This document shows positions 8,943-18,506 of a DNA stretch of 64,000 nt, piece after piece (positions within the stretch are counted from its first letter, which is position 1; each line of letters opens with the position of its first letter). The notes under the pieces are model-generated. The model was not told the DNA's origin. It saw only the letters and a list, made by a program, of their open reading frames with translations, and did no database searches. The position numbers and the translations under genes are program-made. The DNA is taken from contig OX638375.1 of the NCBI GenBank assembly GCA_951813575.1, forward strand, positions 1,155,001-1,219,000, written 5' to 3'. This DNA comes from Candidatus Binatia bacterium (GTDB lineage: Bacteria > Desulfobacterota > Binatia > UBA9968 > JAJDTQ01).

Positions 8943-10445
8943 ATGAGACGGATCCTCATAAACACCACTCCACAGGAAAACCGAATCGCCGTGATGGAGG
9001 ACAACGGCCTGGCCGAGTTCCTCATCGAACGCAACCAGGAAAAAGGCTGCGTCGGCAACATCTACAAGGGCCGCGTCGGCCGCGTGCTCCCGGGGATGCA
9101 GGCCGCGTTCGTGGAGATCGGCCTGGAGAAGGCCGCCTTCCTCCACGCTTCCGACATCCACTCGCCGTCGGCCCCGTTGCCCGCGGCCATCGACGACGCC
9201 GATGACGAGGTCCTGCTCGAACCCGCCCCCGATCCGGGCCGGCTCCGGATCGAACAACACCTCAGCCCGGATCAGGAGATACTGGTCCAGGTGGCCAAGG
9301 ACCCGTTGGGAATGAAGGGGGCCCGCATCACCACCCACATCTCCCTGCCCGGCCGGTTCCTGGTCTTCATGCCCGACACCGGCCACGTCGCCGTCTCCCG
9401 CAAGATCGAGGACGAGAAGGAGCGGCAGCGCCTGAAGGAAATCGTCCAGGAACTGGCCCGGGAGGATGAAGGCTTCATCATCCGGACCGCCTGCGAGGGG
9501 CGCAACAAGAAAGACATTCAGAGCGACGTCCGGTTCCTGACCAAGCTCTGGAGCCGGATCCGGAAACGGCTGGAAACGGCGGCCACGCCCGAGTTGATCC
9601 ATCAGGATCTGGATCTCGTCCCGCGGACCATCCGCGACTTCTTCAACGCCGCCACCGAGGAAGTGGTGGTGGACGACGCCAGGGAATATCGGCGGGTGGT
9701 GGAGTTCGTGCAGCAGTTCATGCCGCGTCTCAAGGGGCGGGTGGTGCTTTACGACGAACCCGAGCCGTTGCTCGACCGCTACGAGGTCGAGCGCAGGATC
9801 CGAAAGGCGCTGGAATCCAAGATCTGGCTGAGTTCGGGCGGATCCATCAACATCGACCAGACCGAAGCGCTCACGGCGGTGGACGTCAACACCGGCAGGT
9901 ACGTGGGGAAAAAGGACCTCGAAGCCACCGTGTTCAAGATCAACCTCGAGGCCGCCCGCGAGGTCGTGCATCAACTGCGGCTACGGAACGTGGGCGGCAT
10001 CATCATCATCGACTTCATCGACATGGCGCAGGCGGCCAACCGGAAGAAGATCTACGACGCCCTGAAGGAAGCGGTCAAGGAAGACCGGGCCAAGACCAGG
10101 GTGCTCCCCATCTCCCGGCTCGGACTCGTGGAGATGACCCGGCAGCGCACCCGGGAGAACCTGGGCAACGTCCTGTTGCGTCCGTGTCCCTACTGCACCG
10201 GCCGGGGCCGGATCAAGTCCCAGCCCACCATCGCGTACGAAATCCTGCGCGGTATCAAGCGGGAGAGCCTTCAACTCCACAACGGCAGCCGCATCACCGT
10301 GCACGTGCACCCCGGCATCGCCAATTTCCTGTACGACGAGGCCAACGAAGGGCTGGAGGCGCTGGAACGCGAGATTGACCGCGACGTCATCATCAAGGCC
10401 GATTCCGAACTGCATCAGGAGGCCTACGAGATCGAAACGAGTTAG
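8943..10445 (+). CDS. rng: Ribonuclease G (RNase E/G family)
   Basis: 500 residues. Endoribonuclease for rRNA 5' maturation and mRNA turnover. The start MRRILINTTPQENRIAV is typical of RNase G. The S1 domain contains GNIYKGRVGRVLPGMQAAFVE. The catalytic aspartates lie in AVDVNTGRYVG and IIIDFIDM. The zinc link is CPYC (in RPCPYCTGRGRI). The length and lack of a C-terminal scaffold make it RNase G rather than RNase E. No clear Shine-Dalgarno precedes the ATG. Confidence 0.95.
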   Translation: MRRILINTTPQENRIAVMEDNGLAEFLIERNQEKGCVGNIYKGRVGRVLPGMQAAFVEIGLEKAAFLHASDIHSPSAPLPAAIDDADDEVLLEPAPDPGRLRIEQHLSPDQEILVQVAKDPLGMKGARITTHISLPGRFLVFMPDTGHVAVSRKIEDEKERQRLKEIVQELAREDEGFIIRTACEGRNKKDIQSDVRFLTKLWSRIRKRLETAATPELIHQDLDLVPRTIRDFFNAATEEVVVDDAREYRRVVEFVQQFMPRLKGRVVLYDEPEPLLDRYEVERRIRKALESKIWLSSGGSINIDQTEALTAVDVNTGRYVGKKDLEATVFKINLEAAREVVHQLRLRNVGGIIIIDFIDMAQAANRKKIYDALKEAVKEDRAKTRVLPISRLGLVEMTRQRTRENLGNVLLRPCPYCTGRGRIKSQPTIAYEILRGIKRESLQLHNGSRITVHVHPGIANFLYDEANEGLEALEREIDRDVIIKADSELHQEAYEIETS

Positions 10446-10498
10446 GCAGGTCCCCTGGCAAAGCCCGGAACGCCTCGAGATCCATTGATTTAATGCGA

Positions 10499-10547
10499 TT
10501 GTAACCCTGGCGTAACGCGATCCGCCGACATTCAATGGTGACATAAT
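10499..10547 (+). promoter_or_regulatory. phoU promoter with possible Pho-box-like repeat
   Basis: Between rng and phoU, TGTAAC and CGTAAC occur 11 bases apart (10500-10516), the spacing used by PhoB half-sites. A -10-like CATAAT follows at 10542-10547 with no good -35. PhoB control of the operon that encodes PhoB would be typical, but the repeats differ from the E. coli consensus and the distance to the -10 is long. Confidence 0.3.
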
Positions 10548-10584
10548 CGCAACAATAGGTGCCGTCTTTACGCGGAGGCCGCCT

Positions 10585-11271
10585 ATGCGTCCCGAACACA
10601 CCGATCGAAAGTACGAGGAAGAGCTCAAGTCGCTGCGCGACAGGATCATCCAGATGGGCGGCCTGGTGGAGGACCAGATCGACCGAGCCATCAAGGCGTT
10701 GGTGGACCGCGAGGCGGCACTGGCCGAGTCGGTCATAGAGCGGGATGCCGAGGTCAATCAGATGGACGCCGACATCGACGAGCTGTGCGTCCGCTTGATC
10801 GCGCTGCATCAGCCGGCCGGCAAGGACCTCCGGTTCGTAACCACCGCCCTGAAGATCACCACCGACCTGGAACGGATCGGAGACATCTCGGTGAACATCT
10901 CCGAGCGGTCGCTCGAGCTGATCCGCGAAGCGCCGCTCAAGCCCTACATCGACATCCCCCGCATGGCGGAGATCTCCCGGCGGATGATATCCGAAAGCCT
11001 CAACGCGTTCGTGCACGAGGACACTTCGCTGGCCCTCAAGGTCTGCCAGGACGACCAGGAGATCGACGACCTGAACGAGCAGATCTTCCGCGAAATCGTC
11101 TCGTACATGATCACGGAGCCCCGCACCATCAACCGCGCCATGAAGATCACCTTCGTTTCCAAATACCTGGAACGAATCGCCGACCACGCCACCAACATCG
11201 CCGAAATGGTCATCTTCCTGGTCAAGGGGACCAGCATTCGCCACGTCAAGGAAGTACCCCGTTTCATTTGA
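10585..11271 (+). CDS. phoU: Phosphate transport regulator PhoU
   Basis: 228 residues, all helical, with the two repeated PhoU three-helix bundles (residues ~10-105 and ~115-215). Metal-binding ExxxD-type segments include LERIGDISVNISE in the first repeat and LERIADHATNIAEMV in the second. PhoU links the Pst transporter to PhoR and holds the Pho response off when phosphate is plentiful. No pst genes are present here. phoB follows 20 bases on. Confidence 0.96.
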   Translation: MRPEHTDRKYEEELKSLRDRIIQMGGLVEDQIDRAIKALVDREAALAESVIERDAEVNQMDADIDELCVRLIALHQPAGKDLRFVTTALKITTDLERIGDISVNISERSLELIREAPLKPYIDIPRMAEISRRMISESLNAFVHEDTSLALKVCQDDQEIDDLNEQIFREIVSYMITEPRTINRAMKITFVSKYLERIADHATNIAEMVIFLVKGTSIRHVKEVPRFI

Positions 11272-11291
11272 GTCAGGCCCGGGGAGGTTTC

Positions 11292-12002
11292 ATGGCGGAC
11301 AAGATCCTCGTCGTCGAAGACGAGGCGGACATACGCAATCTGGTGGCGTACCACCTGAACCAGGAACGCTTCCGGGTGCTCGAAGCCGAGAACGGCGAAG
11401 ACGCGCTGGAGCTGGTGCACAAGGAGACGCCGCGGCTGATCATGCTGGACCTGATGCTGCCGAGCCTCTCCGGCCTCGAGTTCTGCAAGATCATCCGGCA
11501 GAATCCGGAAACGGCGCAGACGCCGATCCTCATGCTCACCGCCAAGGCGGGCGAGGCGGATCGGGTGGTGGGCCTGGAACTCGGCGCCGACGACTACATC
11601 ACGAAACCCTTCAGCCCCCGGGAGATGGTGGCGCGGGTCAAGGCCGTGCTGCGGCGAACCGAGTCGCCGACCTCACCCGACGTGGCGGAGATCTACGAGA
11701 AGGGCCCGTTGAAGGTCAATTTCACGACCTACGAGGTGCAGGTGGCGGGCCGGCCGGTCAAGCTCACCCTCAAGGGCTTTGAAATTCTCCGCTTTCTGAT
11801 TCAGAATCGCAATCGGGTACTGAGCCGGGACCAGATCCTGGACGGCGTGTGGCGGTCCGACGTCTATGTGACGCCGCGCACGGTGGACGTGCACATCCGA
11901 AGAATCCGGGAGGCCCTGGAGCAGGACGACCGCAACCCCGGCTGGATCGTCACCGTGCGCGGCGTTGGCTACAAGCTGGATGAGAGATCCCTTCAGACGT
12001 AA
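11292..12002 (+). CDS. phoB: Phosphate regulon response regulator PhoB
   Basis: 236 residues. Receiver domain with acidic pair VEDEAD, phospho-acceptor Asp in IMLDLMLPSLSG and the switch Lys in YITKPFSPREM, then an OmpR-type winged-helix DNA-binding domain (LKGFEILRFLI; RTVDVHIRRIREAL; TVRGVGYKLDE). The start is the ATG at 11292 after GGGGAGG; the open frame extends far upstream as non-coding overlap with phoU. It is four bases before phoR, so the two-component pair is co-translated. Confidence 0.95.
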   Translation: MADKILVVEDEADIRNLVAYHLNQERFRVLEAENGEDALELVHKETPRLIMLDLMLPSLSGLEFCKIIRQNPETAQTPILMLTAKAGEADRVVGLELGADDYITKPFSPREMVARVKAVLRRTESPTSPDVAEIYEKGPLKVNFTTYEVQVAGRPVKLTLKGFEILRFLIQNRNRVLSRDQILDGVWRSDVYVTPRTVDVHIRRIREALEQDDRNPGWIVTVRGVGYKLDERSLQT

Positions 12003-12006
12003 CGCC

Positions 12007-13464
12007 ATGGCCAAGCGGGGCCTCCTCTATCTCTCCGTCACCCTCCTGGTGTCGGCTTTCGCCTATTCCTGGTACATGGCTTCACCGACGGCCGGCGGCT
12101 CGACGGACGCGGCGAACGGGTGGTTGCCGGCCGCCCTCTGGGTGGCCCTTGCCATCGTGCTGCTGGCGGCCGTGGGGTGGCTTCGCCGCGCGCGGAACCG
12201 CGTCGCCGACATGGCGGCATTCTGCCGGGAAGCGGGCCGCGAGAACCCCTCCGGGAAGGCGCTTCCGGTTCAGCGCCGCGACGATCTGGGCGCGCTGGAG
12301 GAGAGCCTCAACGATCTGGCCCTTACGCTTACCGGCCGGCTCCAGGACGTGACGGGGGAGCGAGAAAAGCTGCAATCCATCCTGAGCTGCATGATGGAGG
12401 GGGTGATCGTGCTGGACACCAACGGCAAGGTCATCCTCGTCAACCAGATGGCTCAGACGATGTTCAAGCTGCCGCCGGACACCAGCGTTCTGGGCATGTC
12501 GACCGTCGAGGTCTCACGCCATCCGGAGATGCACGCCCTCATCCGCGAGGTGGTGGGAAGCGACACCCGCGATGCGCTCCACCGGGAGCTGACCCTTGGA
12601 GACGACCGCTGGTTCGCGGTCAACGCCGCGGGGCTGGAGGACTCGCGGCAGAAACTCCTCGGTTACGTCCTGGTGTTTCACGAAGTAACCGAGTTGAAGC
12701 GTCTGGAAAGGATCCGCGCCGATTTCGTCGCCAACGTATCTCACGAGATGCGCACGCCCCTCACCGCCATACAGGGCTATGCCGAGACGCTCCTTCACAA
12801 CCCGCCCCGCGACGCCGGGATGGAGCGACAGTTCCTGAACATCGTGGCGCGCCACTCCGAGCGCCTCGGACGCCTCATCGACGACCTGCTGGCCTTGTCC
12901 GATCTCGAGCTGGGCAACGTCAACATGCGAATGCAGGAGGTCGGCGCCCGGCCGCTGCTGGACCGGGTCCTCGACCTTTTCAGCGATCAGGCGGACAAGA
13001 AACGCATCCGGCTGCGGGCCGAAGTCGCCGCGGATGCGCCGGACATCCTCGGCGACGAGGACCGCCTCCAGCAGTTGCTCATCAACCTCGTGGACAACGC
13101 GCTCAAGTACACCCCCGAAAACGGTGACGTGCTGGTCACGGCGTGCCGTCCGCCGGCAACCAACGGTGAGCCGCCGGCCGGAGTGGCCCTGACCGTATCG
13201 GACACCGGATGCGGCATCCCGGAGAAGGATCTTCCCCGGCTCACGGAACGGTTCTATCGAGTGGACAAGGCCCGCTCCCGCGAGCTCGGCGGAACCGGAC
13301 TGGGCCTCGCCATCGTCAAGCATATCGTCCACGCACACGGCGGCGACCTGAAGATCGACAGCGAGATCGGCAGGGGAACCAGGGTCTCGATCTACCTGCG
13401 ATGCGCCGCCGGCGCCGACTCCACGCCGACCCAGGACGCTCCGGAAAAGACCGAAGTCGCCTGA
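12007..13464 (+). CDS. phoR: Phosphate regulon sensor histidine kinase PhoR
   Basis: About 485 residues. Two N-terminal transmembrane helices (residues ~5-22 and ~37-57) enclose only a short loop, as expected for PhoR, which senses through PhoU/Pst and not by a periplasmic domain. A linker and PAS domain follow (EGVIVLDTNGKVILVNQMAQ). The H-box is FVANVSHEMRTPLTAI, then N-box NLVDNALKYT, G1 DTGCGIP and G2 GGTGLGLAIVKHI. The start at 12007 leaves 4 bases after phoB. Confidence 0.94.
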   Translation: MAKRGLLYLSVTLLVSAFAYSWYMASPTAGGSTDAANGWLPAALWVALAIVLLAAVGWLRRARNRVADMAAFCREAGRENPSGKALPVQRRDDLGALEESLNDLALTLTGRLQDVTGEREKLQSILSCMMEGVIVLDTNGKVILVNQMAQTMFKLPPDTSVLGMSTVEVSRHPEMHALIREVVGSDTRDALHRELTLGDDRWFAVNAAGLEDSRQKLLGYVLVFHEVTELKRLERIRADFVANVSHEMRTPLTAIQGYAETLLHNPPRDAGMERQFLNIVARHSERLGRLIDDLLALSDLELGNVNMRMQEVGARPLLDRVLDLFSDQADKKRIRLRAEVAADAPDILGDEDRLQQLLINLVDNALKYTPENGDVLVTACRPPATNGEPPAGVALTVSDTGCGIPEKDLPRLTERFYRVDKARSRELGGTGLGLAIVKHIVHAHGGDLKIDSEIGRGTRVSIYLRCAAGADSTPTQDAPEKTEVA

Positions 13465-13523
13465 GGCGCGGGCGTCCCCCCTCCCAAAGACCCGCAGAAG
13501 CGCGATTTTCCTTGCAAATTTCC

Positions 13524-13552
13524 TTGCAAATGTAACGGACATCCCGTATTCT
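13524..13552 (+). promoter_or_regulatory. Sigma-70-type promoter for the carboxyltransferase gene
   Basis: TTGCAA (13524-13529), 17-base spacer, TATTCT (13547-13552). A direct repeat of TTTCCTTGCAAAT (13507-13519 and 13519-13531) overlaps the -35 and could be an operator. About 65 bases upstream of the gene start. Confidence 0.55.
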
Positions 13553-13617
13553 GCGCGGTTATTGTATCCATGTGCCGGTCACCGCGCCCGTCACCACCCG
13601 CGAACTAGGAGAAACTG

Positions 13618-14988
13618 ATGGAAGGGAAGAAGGTCGGGATCACCGAAACCGTGCTCAGAGACGCACACCAGTCGCTGCTTGCCACGCGCATGCGTACCGA
13701 GGACATGCTGCCCATTGCCGAGGATCTCGACAAGATCGGTTTCTGGTCGGTGGAGATGTGGGGCGGAGCGACGTTCGACGCGTGCCTCCGGTATCTGAAC
13801 GAAGACCCCTGGGAGCGCTTGAGGTTGATTCGCGAGGCCATGCCCAACACCCGGCTCCAGATGTTGCTGCGGGGCCAGAACATCGTCGGGTACCACAACT
13901 ATCCGGACGACGCCGTCGAGTACTTCGTCGAGAAGTCCGCGGAGAACGGCATCGACGTCTTCAGGGTGTTCGACGCCATGAACGACATCCGCAACATGAA
14001 GACCTCCATGGACGCGGTCAAGCGCACCGGAAAGACACTGGAGGCCGCGGTATCCTACACCATCAGCCCGGTGCACTCGCTGGAGTACTTCGTCGAATTC
14101 GCCGGAAAGCTGGTGGACGCCGGCACCGACGTGCTGGCGGTCAAGGACATGGCCGGGCTGCTGTCCCCTTATGTGGCCCATGAGCTCATCGGCGCACTGA
14201 AGAAGCGCTTCGACATCCCTGTCCACCTGCACTCCCATTGCACCACCGGCATGGCGCAGATGGCCTATATCATGGCGGTGGAAGCGGGCGTGGACATCAT
14301 CGACACCGCCATCTCCACGCTGTCACACGGCACCTCCCAACCGGCGACCGAGGCGGTGGTGGTGGCTCTCAAGGGCACCCCTTACGACACCGGGCTCGAC
14401 CTCCCGCAACTCGCCCACATTGCCGAATACTTCACCGAAGTGCGCGGCAAGTACAGCGAGTTCGAGAGCCCCATCAGCAATCGCGTCAACGCCGACATCG
14501 TCGAGTCGCAGATTCCGGGCGGGATGCTCTCGAACCTGGTGAGCCAGTTGCGGCAACAGAACGCCGAGGACCGGCTGGACGAGGTGCTCCAGGAAGTGCA
14601 GGCGGTCCGCCGGGACCTCGGCTACCCGCCGCTGGTGACCCCCACCAGCCAGATCGTCGGCTCCCAGGCCACGCTCAACGTGCTTACCGGCAAGCGCTAC
14701 GCGGTGGTGACCATGGAAGTGCGCAACTACGTCATGGGACACTACGGCGAACCGCCGGGCGCGGTGAGCGAAGAGATGAAGGCCATGGTCCTGGGAAAGA
14801 AGGAACCCATCCATTGCCGTCCCGCCGACCTGCTGAAGCCCAGGATCGAGGAGGCCCGCAAGGAGATCGGCGACCTCGCGGCCACCGAGGAAGACCTGCT
14901 CTCCTACACGCTGTTCCCGGAGGTCGCCAAGGACTACTTCGAACGCCGCGACCAGCAGGACGCCTCGGCGGCCGGAGCGTCGGCGTAA
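13618..14988 (+). CDS. pycB: Carboxyltransferase subunit (pyruvate carboxylase B / oxaloacetate decarboxylase alpha type)
   Basis: 456 residues. HMGL-like TIM barrel starting ITETVLRDAHQSLLATRMRT, with WGGATFDACLRYLNEDPWERL and the metal-binding HLHSHCTTGMA, followed by the conserved PYC/OADA domain (NADIVESQIPGGMLSNLVSQL). It transfers CO2 between biotin and pyruvate/oxaloacetate. The C-terminal biotinyl domain with its AMKM lysine, present in many PycB/OadA proteins of ~600 residues, is missing; the protein ends after the carboxylase domain, so a separate biotin carrier is needed (none in the window). AGGAG precedes the ATG. Confidence 0.9.
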   Translation: MEGKKVGITETVLRDAHQSLLATRMRTEDMLPIAEDLDKIGFWSVEMWGGATFDACLRYLNEDPWERLRLIREAMPNTRLQMLLRGQNIVGYHNYPDDAVEYFVEKSAENGIDVFRVFDAMNDIRNMKTSMDAVKRTGKTLEAAVSYTISPVHSLEYFVEFAGKLVDAGTDVLAVKDMAGLLSPYVAHELIGALKKRFDIPVHLHSHCTTGMAQMAYIMAVEAGVDIIDTAISTLSHGTSQPATEAVVVALKGTPYDTGLDLPQLAHIAEYFTEVRGKYSEFESPISNRVNADIVESQIPGGMLSNLVSQLRQQNAEDRLDEVLQEVQAVRRDLGYPPLVTPTSQIVGSQATLNVLTGKRYAVVTMEVRNYVMGHYGEPPGAVSEEMKAMVLGKKEPIHCRPADLLKPRIEEARKEIGDLAATEEDLLSYTLFPEVAKDYFERRDQQDASAAGASA

Positions 14989-15016
14989 TCCCGCCAACGG
15001 TCCGGATCAGAACGAA

Positions 15017-15913
15017 TCACAGATAACCCGCATCCCGGTACGCCCTCAGCGCACCGGGGTGCAACGGAACCCCGTCCAATTCCAACGCTGCCGGCCCGTC
15101 CGTCCGAAGCGGTTCGTAGAGGCCGGCGAGACCCTCGAAGAGGGCGTTGAGCCGCGCCAGGGCGCCGCTGTTCGCCACCAGCGTGGCAACGAGCTCGTAG
15201 ACAAGTTCCTCGGCCACGCGCTCGTGGGTCACCAGGACGTTCAGCACCGCAAGCTGAGGGATGTCCTCCTCCACGCCCCGGAACACGCCGCGGCGCATCA
15301 CTACCCGCCGGTAGAAGAACACCTTCGACAACACCTGCGCGATCTGTTCCTCCCGGTACGGGACCACCTTGACCCGGGCCCGCCGGCTCAGGTCCGTCAT
15401 CACCGCGTTGGGGATCGGGCATTGGAACTGGACGTCCACCTCCCCCGCCACCAACGCGTCGGCCCCCTCGGGGAAGCCGAGGTAGACGGGAGCGAAGTCG
15501 GAGAACGGAACATCCAACGCGTCGCAGAGGGTGTGGACGTGTTGGGTCATGCCGCTGTCCCTGGCTCCCACCGCCACCCGTTTGCCAGCGAGGTCATCGA
15601 CGTTTTCCACGGGCGTATCGGCCAGGGCGACGAAGAAGATGGGGCCGGCGTTGGCCGGCGACACCATACGCAGGCCGATGGGGTGTTCGAACGGCGCCGC
15701 CCCCCGTCCAGCCCGGGGAACCCAGTTGGAGGCCATGAAGCCGAACTCGATCTCACCGCGGTCCAGCCGGTTGGCGTTGTCGATGCTCGCCGAGCTCCGG
15801 GTGAGCTCGCAGCGTTCCTCCGGCGGCCGGGACTCGTTGAAGACCTGGGCAATGGCCATGCCCTGGGTGTCGAACGTGCCGCCGGTGTCCGCCGTCCCGA
15901 TCCTGAAAACCAT
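15017..15913 (-). CDS. TAXI-family solute-binding protein
   Basis: About 298 residues beginning VFRIGTADTGGTFDTQGMAIAQVFN, the TAXI fold signature (G-x-x-x-GG near the N terminus). Later blocks such as ENVDDLAGKRVAVGARDSGM and VAGEVDVQFQCPIPNAVM are typical. GGAGG sits 7 bases before the chosen ATG; the frame is open to 15994. Starting here it has no signal peptide, which is odd for a protein that should deliver ligand in the periplasm to a TRAP permease, and no TRAP permease gene is adjacent. The neighbouring plus-strand MFS gene is divergent. Confidence 0.8.
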   Translation of the reverse strand: MVFRIGTADTGGTFDTQGMAIAQVFNESRPPEERCELTRSSASIDNANRLDRGEIEFGFMASNWVPRAGRGAAPFEHPIGLRMVSPANAGPIFFVALADTPVENVDDLAGKRVAVGARDSGMTQHVHTLCDALDVPFSDFAPVYLGFPEGADALVAGEVDVQFQCPIPNAVMTDLSRRARVKVVPYREEQIAQVLSKVFFYRRVVMRRGVFRGVEEDIPQLAVLNVLVTHERVAEELVYELVATLVANSGALARLNALFEGLAGLYEPLRTDGPAALELDGVPLHPGALRAYRDAGYL

Positions 15914-16041
15914 CGCACACCTCCGCCTGTTTGATGGCCCCCGCCCGCGCGAAGGCGGTGGAACCTTTATGCCCCATGCGCCGCCCGGTGTCATCCGGCG
16001 CCCATTCGCCTTGACTCGGTTACCGCCACCCTCTATGACTC

Positions 16042-17271
16042 ATGACACCCATGCAACAGTCCTGGCGCACGCCCCTCGTGGTGCTGATCTGCGGTACCCT
16101 GGTGATGATGCTGGCCTTCGGCATCCGCCAGACCTATGGACTGTTCCTAACCCCCATCAGCGACACCCTCGGTTGGCCTCGGGGCATCTTCTCCTTCGCC
16201 ATTGCCCTCCAGAGCCTCATCTGGGGGTTGGCGCAACCGATCCTCGGGGGCCTGGCCGACCGTTACGGCTCCGCCAAGGTGGTGGCACTGAGCGCCTTGG
16301 CCTACATGGTCGGGCTCTATCTCATGTCCGTGTCCACGGACCCCTGGAGCATGACCTTCAGTACCGCCTTTCTCACGGGCGTGGCCATGAGCGGCACCAG
16401 CTTCTCTCTCGTGCTCGCCGTCATCGGGCGCGCCGCGCCAGCCGAAAAGCGGGGCCTGTACCTCGGCATCGGCAGCGCCGGCGGCTCTTCCGGACAGTTC
16501 CTGGTGGTGCCCTTCGGACAGATCCTGCTCTCGTCCTACGGATGGGTGGAGACCCTGGTGCTGCTGGCGTTGCTGGCCGGACTCATCGTGCCGCTGTCGG
16601 CGGCGCTGGTGGAGAACCAGCCGGCGGCGGTCCAGCGCGACCAGACCCTGTGGCAAGCCCTGGGCGAGGCCCGGCACCACACCGGCTATCTGCTGCTCAC
16701 CGCGGGGTTCTTCGTATGCGGCTTTCAGACCCTGTTCATCGCCGCGCACCTGCCCGCGCTGCTGGTGGACAACGGCCTCTCCCCCGCCTTGGGCGCCACC
16801 GCCATCTCGCTCCTCGGACTGTTCAACGTCGCCGGCTGTCTGGGCGCCGGGGTCCTGGGCAACCGCTACAGCAAGAAGAATCTGCTGAGCCTCATCTACT
16901 TCCTGCGCGCCGTGGTGATGTCCGGCTTCTACCTGCTGCCCATGTCGAACGTGACCGTCGTGGTGTTCTCGTCGCTCATGGGTCTGCTGTTCCTGAGCAC
17001 CATCCCTCTCACCAGCGGGATCGTGGCGCAGGTCTTCGGCACCCGTTACATGGCCATGCTCTACGGCATCGTGTTCCTGGACCACCAGATCGGCAGCTTC
17101 ATCGGCATCTGGCTCGGCGGCGTGCTGTTCGACTACACCGGGTCCTATGACATCATCTGGTGGACCGGCGCCGGCCTCGGCGTGGTGGCGGCGATACTCC
17201 ATTGGCCCATCGACGAACGGGCCCTCCCCAGGACGGCCGCAGCCGCGCCGGCCGGGGTCTCGTCCCCGTAA
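16042..17271 (+). CDS. MFS transporter
   Basis: 409 residues with about twelve hydrophobic segments. The loop 2-3 motif GGLADRYGSAKVVALS is the MFS signature, and FGIRQTYGLFLTPISDTLGW resembles the monocarboxylate/oxalate-formate branch. The substrate cannot be read from the sequence. It starts 128 bases from the divergent TAXI gene and is followed at 41 bases by the ornithine cyclodeaminase-family gene, which may act on the imported compound. Confidence 0.9.
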   Translation: MTPMQQSWRTPLVVLICGTLVMMLAFGIRQTYGLFLTPISDTLGWPRGIFSFAIALQSLIWGLAQPILGGLADRYGSAKVVALSALAYMVGLYLMSVSTDPWSMTFSTAFLTGVAMSGTSFSLVLAVIGRAAPAEKRGLYLGIGSAGGSSGQFLVVPFGQILLSSYGWVETLVLLALLAGLIVPLSAALVENQPAAVQRDQTLWQALGEARHHTGYLLLTAGFFVCGFQTLFIAAHLPALLVDNGLSPALGATAISLLGLFNVAGCLGAGVLGNRYSKKNLLSLIYFLRAVVMSGFYLLPMSNVTVVVFSSLMGLLFLSTIPLTSGIVAQVFGTRYMAMLYGIVFLDHQIGSFIGIWLGGVLFDYTGSYDIIWWTGAGLGVVAAILHWPIDERALPRTAAAAPAGVSSP

Positions 17272-17312
17272 CCACGCACGCCCCGCGGCAATCACCGAAA
17301 GGACTGGAAATC

Positions 17313-18356
17313 GTGGCGCTACTGATTCGAGCGGAAGACGCAGCCGACATCATCACCATGGAAGAAGCCATCGACGCGGTGGAGGCGGGGTTCCGGGAAC
17401 TGGGCGGCAACGCGGAGCTCAACGCCCCGCGCCGCCGGGTCATGACCCGGGAGGGGGCGCGGGTCAGCGTGCATCCGGGCGGGGTGCCCAGCCTGGGCGG
17501 CATCGGCGTGCTGGCCCACTCGGAGTTCGTTGCCGCGTCCAGGGAGAACCAGACCTACGACCACGCGGGGCGCCCGTGCGTGGTGCTGTTCGATACCAGG
17601 GACTCTTCCCTCAAAGGGGTGCTGGTGGGCCGCTTCGGGGTAGCGGGCGTACCCGCCACCCGCGCCACGCAACTCCGCACCTCCGCCACCAGCGCGGTGG
17701 GCACCCGCCACCTGGCGCGGGAAGACGCCGCCGTCCTGGCCCTCTTGGGCGCCGGCGCCGAGGCCCAGTACCACCTGCTGGCCTTCGCCGCCATCCGTCC
17801 CTTCAAGCAGGTGAGACTCTTCTGCCGCACCCCCGAGACCCGCGTCGCCTTCTGCGAAGAGATGCAGCCGCTGGTGCCCTGCGAGATCGTCCCGGTCGAC
17901 AGCGCGCGGGAAGCCATCCAGGGCGCCGACGTGGTCCTCACGGCCACCAACTCCAACGTCCCGGTGTTCGACGGCGACCGGCTCGAGCCCGGCATGCACG
18001 TCACCTCCATCGTCGGCGGCAACGTCGGGCTCATGAACGCCGGCCTCATCAAGCAAAGGCGCCGCGAGATCGACGACGCCACCGTGCAGCGCGCCGACGT
18101 CATCGTCGCCAACTCCCGCGAGCAGGCCGTCCAGGACCAGCAGGGAGACTTCTACGAGCCCGTGGAGAAAGGCATCCTCCGTTGGGACCAGGTCGGCGAC
18201 TTGAGCGACGTCCTCACCGGCCGCATCCCCGGCCGCACCTCACCGGAGCAGATCACCCTGTTCAAGAACAACGCGGGACAAGGGGTGGCGGATATTGCCA
18301 TCGCCAGCCGGATTTTCGAGCTGGCCAGCGCAAGAGAGATCGGCATCGAGTTCTGA
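17313..18356 (+). CDS. Ornithine cyclodeaminase / mu-crystallin family protein
   Basis: About 347 residues from a GTG start preceded by GAAAGGA. NAD(P)-dependent fold: LALLGAGAEAQYHLLAF is the dinucleotide-binding loop. The substrate-side pattern RRRVM and the segment HVTSIVGGNVGLMNAG are typical. Members act as ornithine cyclodeaminase, alanine dehydrogenase or imine reductases; the exact reaction cannot be assigned. The frame extends upstream into the MFS gene without similarity, so the later start was chosen. Confidence 0.85.
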   Translation: MALLIRAEDAADIITMEEAIDAVEAGFRELGGNAELNAPRRRVMTREGARVSVHPGGVPSLGGIGVLAHSEFVAASRENQTYDHAGRPCVVLFDTRDSSLKGVLVGRFGVAGVPATRATQLRTSATSAVGTRHLAREDAAVLALLGAGAEAQYHLLAFAAIRPFKQVRLFCRTPETRVAFCEEMQPLVPCEIVPVDSAREAIQGADVVLTATNSNVPVFDGDRLEPGMHVTSIVGGNVGLMNAGLIKQRRREIDDATVQRADVIVANSREQAVQDQQGDFYEPVEKGILRWDQVGDLSDVLTGRIPGRTSPEQITLFKNNAGQGVADIAIASRIFELASAREIGIEF

Positions 18357-18506
18357 GGGGACGGAGGGCTTGCCCTAGTGCCGCGGAGGACGAAAATGGG
18401 CGTCACGGGGTGTTCTGCTTTGCAACCTCCTCCATATCGTTCCGCTTACGTGATAAACTTTCCCGAATCGGGTGATCGCCCTGAATAAGTCAGGAGCTTC
18501 CGCAGC

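Noticed and set aside
18410..18430. Possible sigma-54 promoter before the HlyD gene (GG...TTTGCA)
   Set aside because: The GG and GC elements are 13 bases apart, one base off the required spacing.
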